From positions 2,976,001 through 3,040,000 of the forward strand of contig NZ_CP119127.1 of assembly GCF_030128825.1 (NCBI RefSeq): DNA of 64,000 nt, written 5' to 3'. Below the pieces are notes generated by a model. It ran no database searches. It saw only the letters and a program-made list of their open reading frames with translations, and had not been told where the DNA came from. Source of the DNA: Sphingobium sp. WTD-1. GTDB lineage: Bacteria; Pseudomonadota; Alphaproteobacteria; Sphingomonadales; Sphingomonadaceae. Shown piece by piece: positions 62,104 to 64,000 of this stretch (position 1 is the stretch's first letter; every line of letters begins with the position of its first letter). The position numbers and the translations under genes are program-made.

Positions 62104-62976
62104 GTGGCCGAGGGCAAAGCGCTTTCCTTCCAGGACCTCATTCTCACCCTGCACGCCTATTGGGGCAAGCAGGGTTGTGTCATTCTTCAGCCCTACGACA
62201 TGGAAGTGGGGGCGGGGACATTCCACCCGGCAACCACGCTGCGCAGCCTGGGCCCCAAGCCCTGGAACGCGGCCTATGTCCAGCCCAGCCGCCGTCCGAC
62301 CGACGGCCGCTATGGCGAGAACCCGAACCGGCTGCAGCATTATTACCAGTATCAGGTGATCATGAAGCCCAGCCCTGCGAACCTGCAGGAGCTGTATCTG
62401 GGCAGCCTCAAGGAAATCGGCATCGATCCGCTGGTCCACGACATACGCTTTGTCGAGGATGACTGGGAAAGCCCGACGCTGGGCGCCTGGGGGCTGGGCT
62501 GGGAAGTCTGGTGCGACGGCATGGAAGTCACCCAGTTCACCTATTTCCAGCAAATGGGCGGCTATGACTGCAAGCCGGTCGCGGGCGAGCTGACCTACGG
62601 CCTCGAACGCCTGGCCATGTATATTCAGGGCGTCGACAGCGTCTATGACCTGAAGTTCAACGACCAGGGCGTCACCTATGGCGACGTGTTTCTGGAAAAT
62701 GAGCGGCAGATGTCGAAATGGAATTTCGAGGTCGCCGACACCGAAAAACTGTTCCGCTGGTTTAAGGACTGCAAGGCTGAATATGACCAGTGCATCGCCA
62801 ATGATGTGCCGCTCGCGGCCTTCGAGCAGGCGATCAAGGCCAGCCACACCTTCAATCTGCTTCAGGCGCGCGGCGTGATCTCCGTGCAGGAGCGCGCCAG
62901 CTATATGGGCCAGGTCCGCGACATGGCGAAGGGTAGCTGCGAAGCGTGGATGAAGACCAACGGATGGACCGCCTGA
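62104..62976 (+). CDS. glyQ: Glycyl-tRNA synthetase alpha subunit
   Basis: 290-aa catalytic subunit of the tetrameric bacterial Gly[28 protein letters not shown] and the class II motif-3-like [17 protein letters not shown] are present. GTG 62104 has AAGGA 7 nt upstream and is preferred to the in-frame TTG at 62089. Its TGA overlaps the glyS ATG by 1 nt. Confidence 0.97.
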   Translation: MAEGKALSFQDLILTLHAYWGKQGCVILQPYDMEVGAGTFHPATTLRSLGPKPWNAAYVQPSRRPTDGRYGENPNRLQHYYQYQVIMKPSPANLQELYLGSLKEIGIDPLVHDIRFVEDDWESPTLGAWGLGWEVWCDGMEVTQFTYFQQMGGYDCKPVAGELTYGLERLAMYIQGVDSVYDLKFNDQGVTYGDVFLENERQMSKWNFEVADTEKLFRWFKDCKAEYDQCIANDVPLAAFEQAIKASHTFNLLQARGVISVQERASYMGQVRDMAKGSCEAWMKTNGWTA

Positions 62977-64000
62977 TGACCGATTTCCTCCTTGAACTGC
63001 GCTGCGAGGAAATCCCCGCGCGCATGCAATTGAAGGCGTCCGATGATCTGGCCCGCCTCTTCACCGAAGAACTGGCCAAGGCCGGGCTCAAGCCCGCGTC
63101 GATCGACAGCTTCGTCACGCCGCGCCGCCTGGCGCTGATCGCCCGCGACCTGCCGCTGGAAACCGCGGCGGTCAGCGAGGAGTTCAAGGGCCCCCGCACC
63201 AGCGCCCCGGCGCAGGCGCTTGAAGGCTTCCTGCGCAAGACCTGCCTGATCCAGGAGCAACTGGAGGATCGCGACGGCGTCTGGTTCGCCGTGGTGAACA
63301 AGCCCGGCCGCGCCACCACCGACGTGCTGGCCGAAGCCGTGCCGGCAGTCATCCGCGCCTTCCCCTGGCCCAAGTCGATGCGTTGGGGTGCGGCCAGCGC
63401 CACCACCGAAAGCCTGCGCTGGGTCCGCCCGCTGCAGGGCATCATCGCGCTGCTGGGCGGGGAAATCGTGCCGCTGTCGATCGAAGGGATCGAGGCAGGC
63501 CGCGAGACGATGGGGCATCGCTTCCATTCGACCGGCACCATCAGCATCGACGGCGCCGACGACTATGCCGACAAGTTGCGCGCCGCCTATGTCATCGTTT
63601 CGCATCAGGAGCGTCAGGCGATCATCGAGGCGAGGGCCGGCGAGGCCGCTGCGGCCAAGGGCTATAGCGTGATCGAGGACAAGGGCCTGGTTGCGGAAAA
63701 TGCCGGCCTCACCGAATGGCCGGTGCCCTTGCTGGGCGATTTCGATCCGGAATTTCTTGAGGTTCCGCCTGAAGTCATTCAGCTAACCCTGCGTATAAAC
63801 CAGAAATATTTCGTTCTGCGTGACGCGACGGACAAGCTCGCCCCGGCCTTCATCTGCACCGCCAATATCCAGGCGAAGGATGGCGGCGTGGCGATCGTCG
63901 CCGGCAACCGCAAGGTGCTGGCCGCGCGCCTCAGCGACGCCCGCTTCTTCTGGCAGCAGGACCGCAAGACCCCGCTCGCCGATCAGGCGAAGAAGCTCGG
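62976..64000 (+). CDS. glyS: Glycyl-tRNA synthetase beta subunit, partial (runs off window)
   Basis: Open frame from the ATG at 62976 to the window edge without a stop (about 341 codons of an expected roughly 680-700). N-terminus [43 protein letters not shown] and NQKYFVLRD are typical of GlyS, which binds and helps charge tRNA-Gly with GlyQ. Truncated only by the window end. Confidence 0.95.
   Translation, partial: MTDFLLELRCEEIPARMQLKASDDLARLFTEELAKAGLKPASIDSFVTPRRLALIARDLPLETAAVSEEFKGPRTSAPAQALEGFLRKTCLIQEQLEDRDGVWFAVVNKPGRATTDVLAEAVPAVIRAFPWPKSMRWGAASATTESLRWVRPLQGIIALLGGEIVPLSIEGIEAGRETMGHRFHSTGTISIDGADDYADKLRAAYVIVSHQERQAIIEARAGEAAAAKGYSVIEDKGLVAENAGLTEWPVPLLGDFDPEFLEVPPEVIQLTLRINQKYFVLRDATDKLAPAFICTANIQAKDGGVAIVAGNRKVLAARLSDARFFWQQDRKTPLADQAKKL

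Overview
The window looks like chromosomal DNA of a sphingomonad alphaproteobacterium, probably Sphingobium or a close relative (genus is inferred, not proven). The reasons are the high GC content, the CckA-type phosphotransferase ChpT, FecR/ECF-sigma and TonB-receptor gene sets, glnB-glnA, and the PHA-granule and DUF2490-type small genes. No rRNA, CRISPR array or transposase gene is visible.

1-8659 is the right end of an integrated element, probably a prophage. It is a same-strand run of about 19 mostly very small genes joined by 1-20 nt stop/start overlaps. It carries a YqaJ-type exonuclease and a RecT-type annealing protein (a recombination pair), many orphan proteins, and a tyrosine integrase whose stop lies 10 nt from the 3' end of a tRNA-Arg(CCG), the likely attachment site. 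The left end of the element is outside the window.

8670-20413 is housekeeping: nth-dapB, a fumarylacetoacetase-family hydrolase, a PHA-system protein, a sirtuin, an ECF sigma/FecR pair, tRNA-Leu(TAG), trigger factor with a long His/Lys/Ala tail, a glycosyltransferase and an HdeD-like membrane protein, then clpP-clpX. 20414-36259 holds a TonB-dependent receptor with a structured leader, mtgA, an MFS/TetR/GNAT group, rpoH, rluD, a JAMM protease, chpT, nitronate monooxygenase/DUF4269, glnB-glnA, map, a GFA protein and a CinA-like protein.

36487-46881 is the most interesting region: two divergent units, TonB receptor plus GGT-family hydrolase on one side and a second GGT-family hydrolase plus a beta-propeller/amidohydrolase fusion on the other. 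All carry export signals, and both GGT-like proteins lack the arginine that normally holds the gamma-glutamyl group. I read this as an uptake and periplasmic breakdown system for an unknown amide or peptide.

46882-64000 has a pair of orphan genes between two different long palindromic repeats, a LysE exporter, a MaoC-like protein, an NPP-type phosphodiesterase lipoprotein, a deoxyinosine-glycosylase-like protein, DUF2167, ychF, an orphan protein that looks like a two-domain cell-wall hydrolase, DUF2490, pgm, a secreted choloylglycine-hydrolase-family enzyme, pth-rplY, two tandem TraB/GumN proteins, and glyQ with a glyS cut by the window edge.
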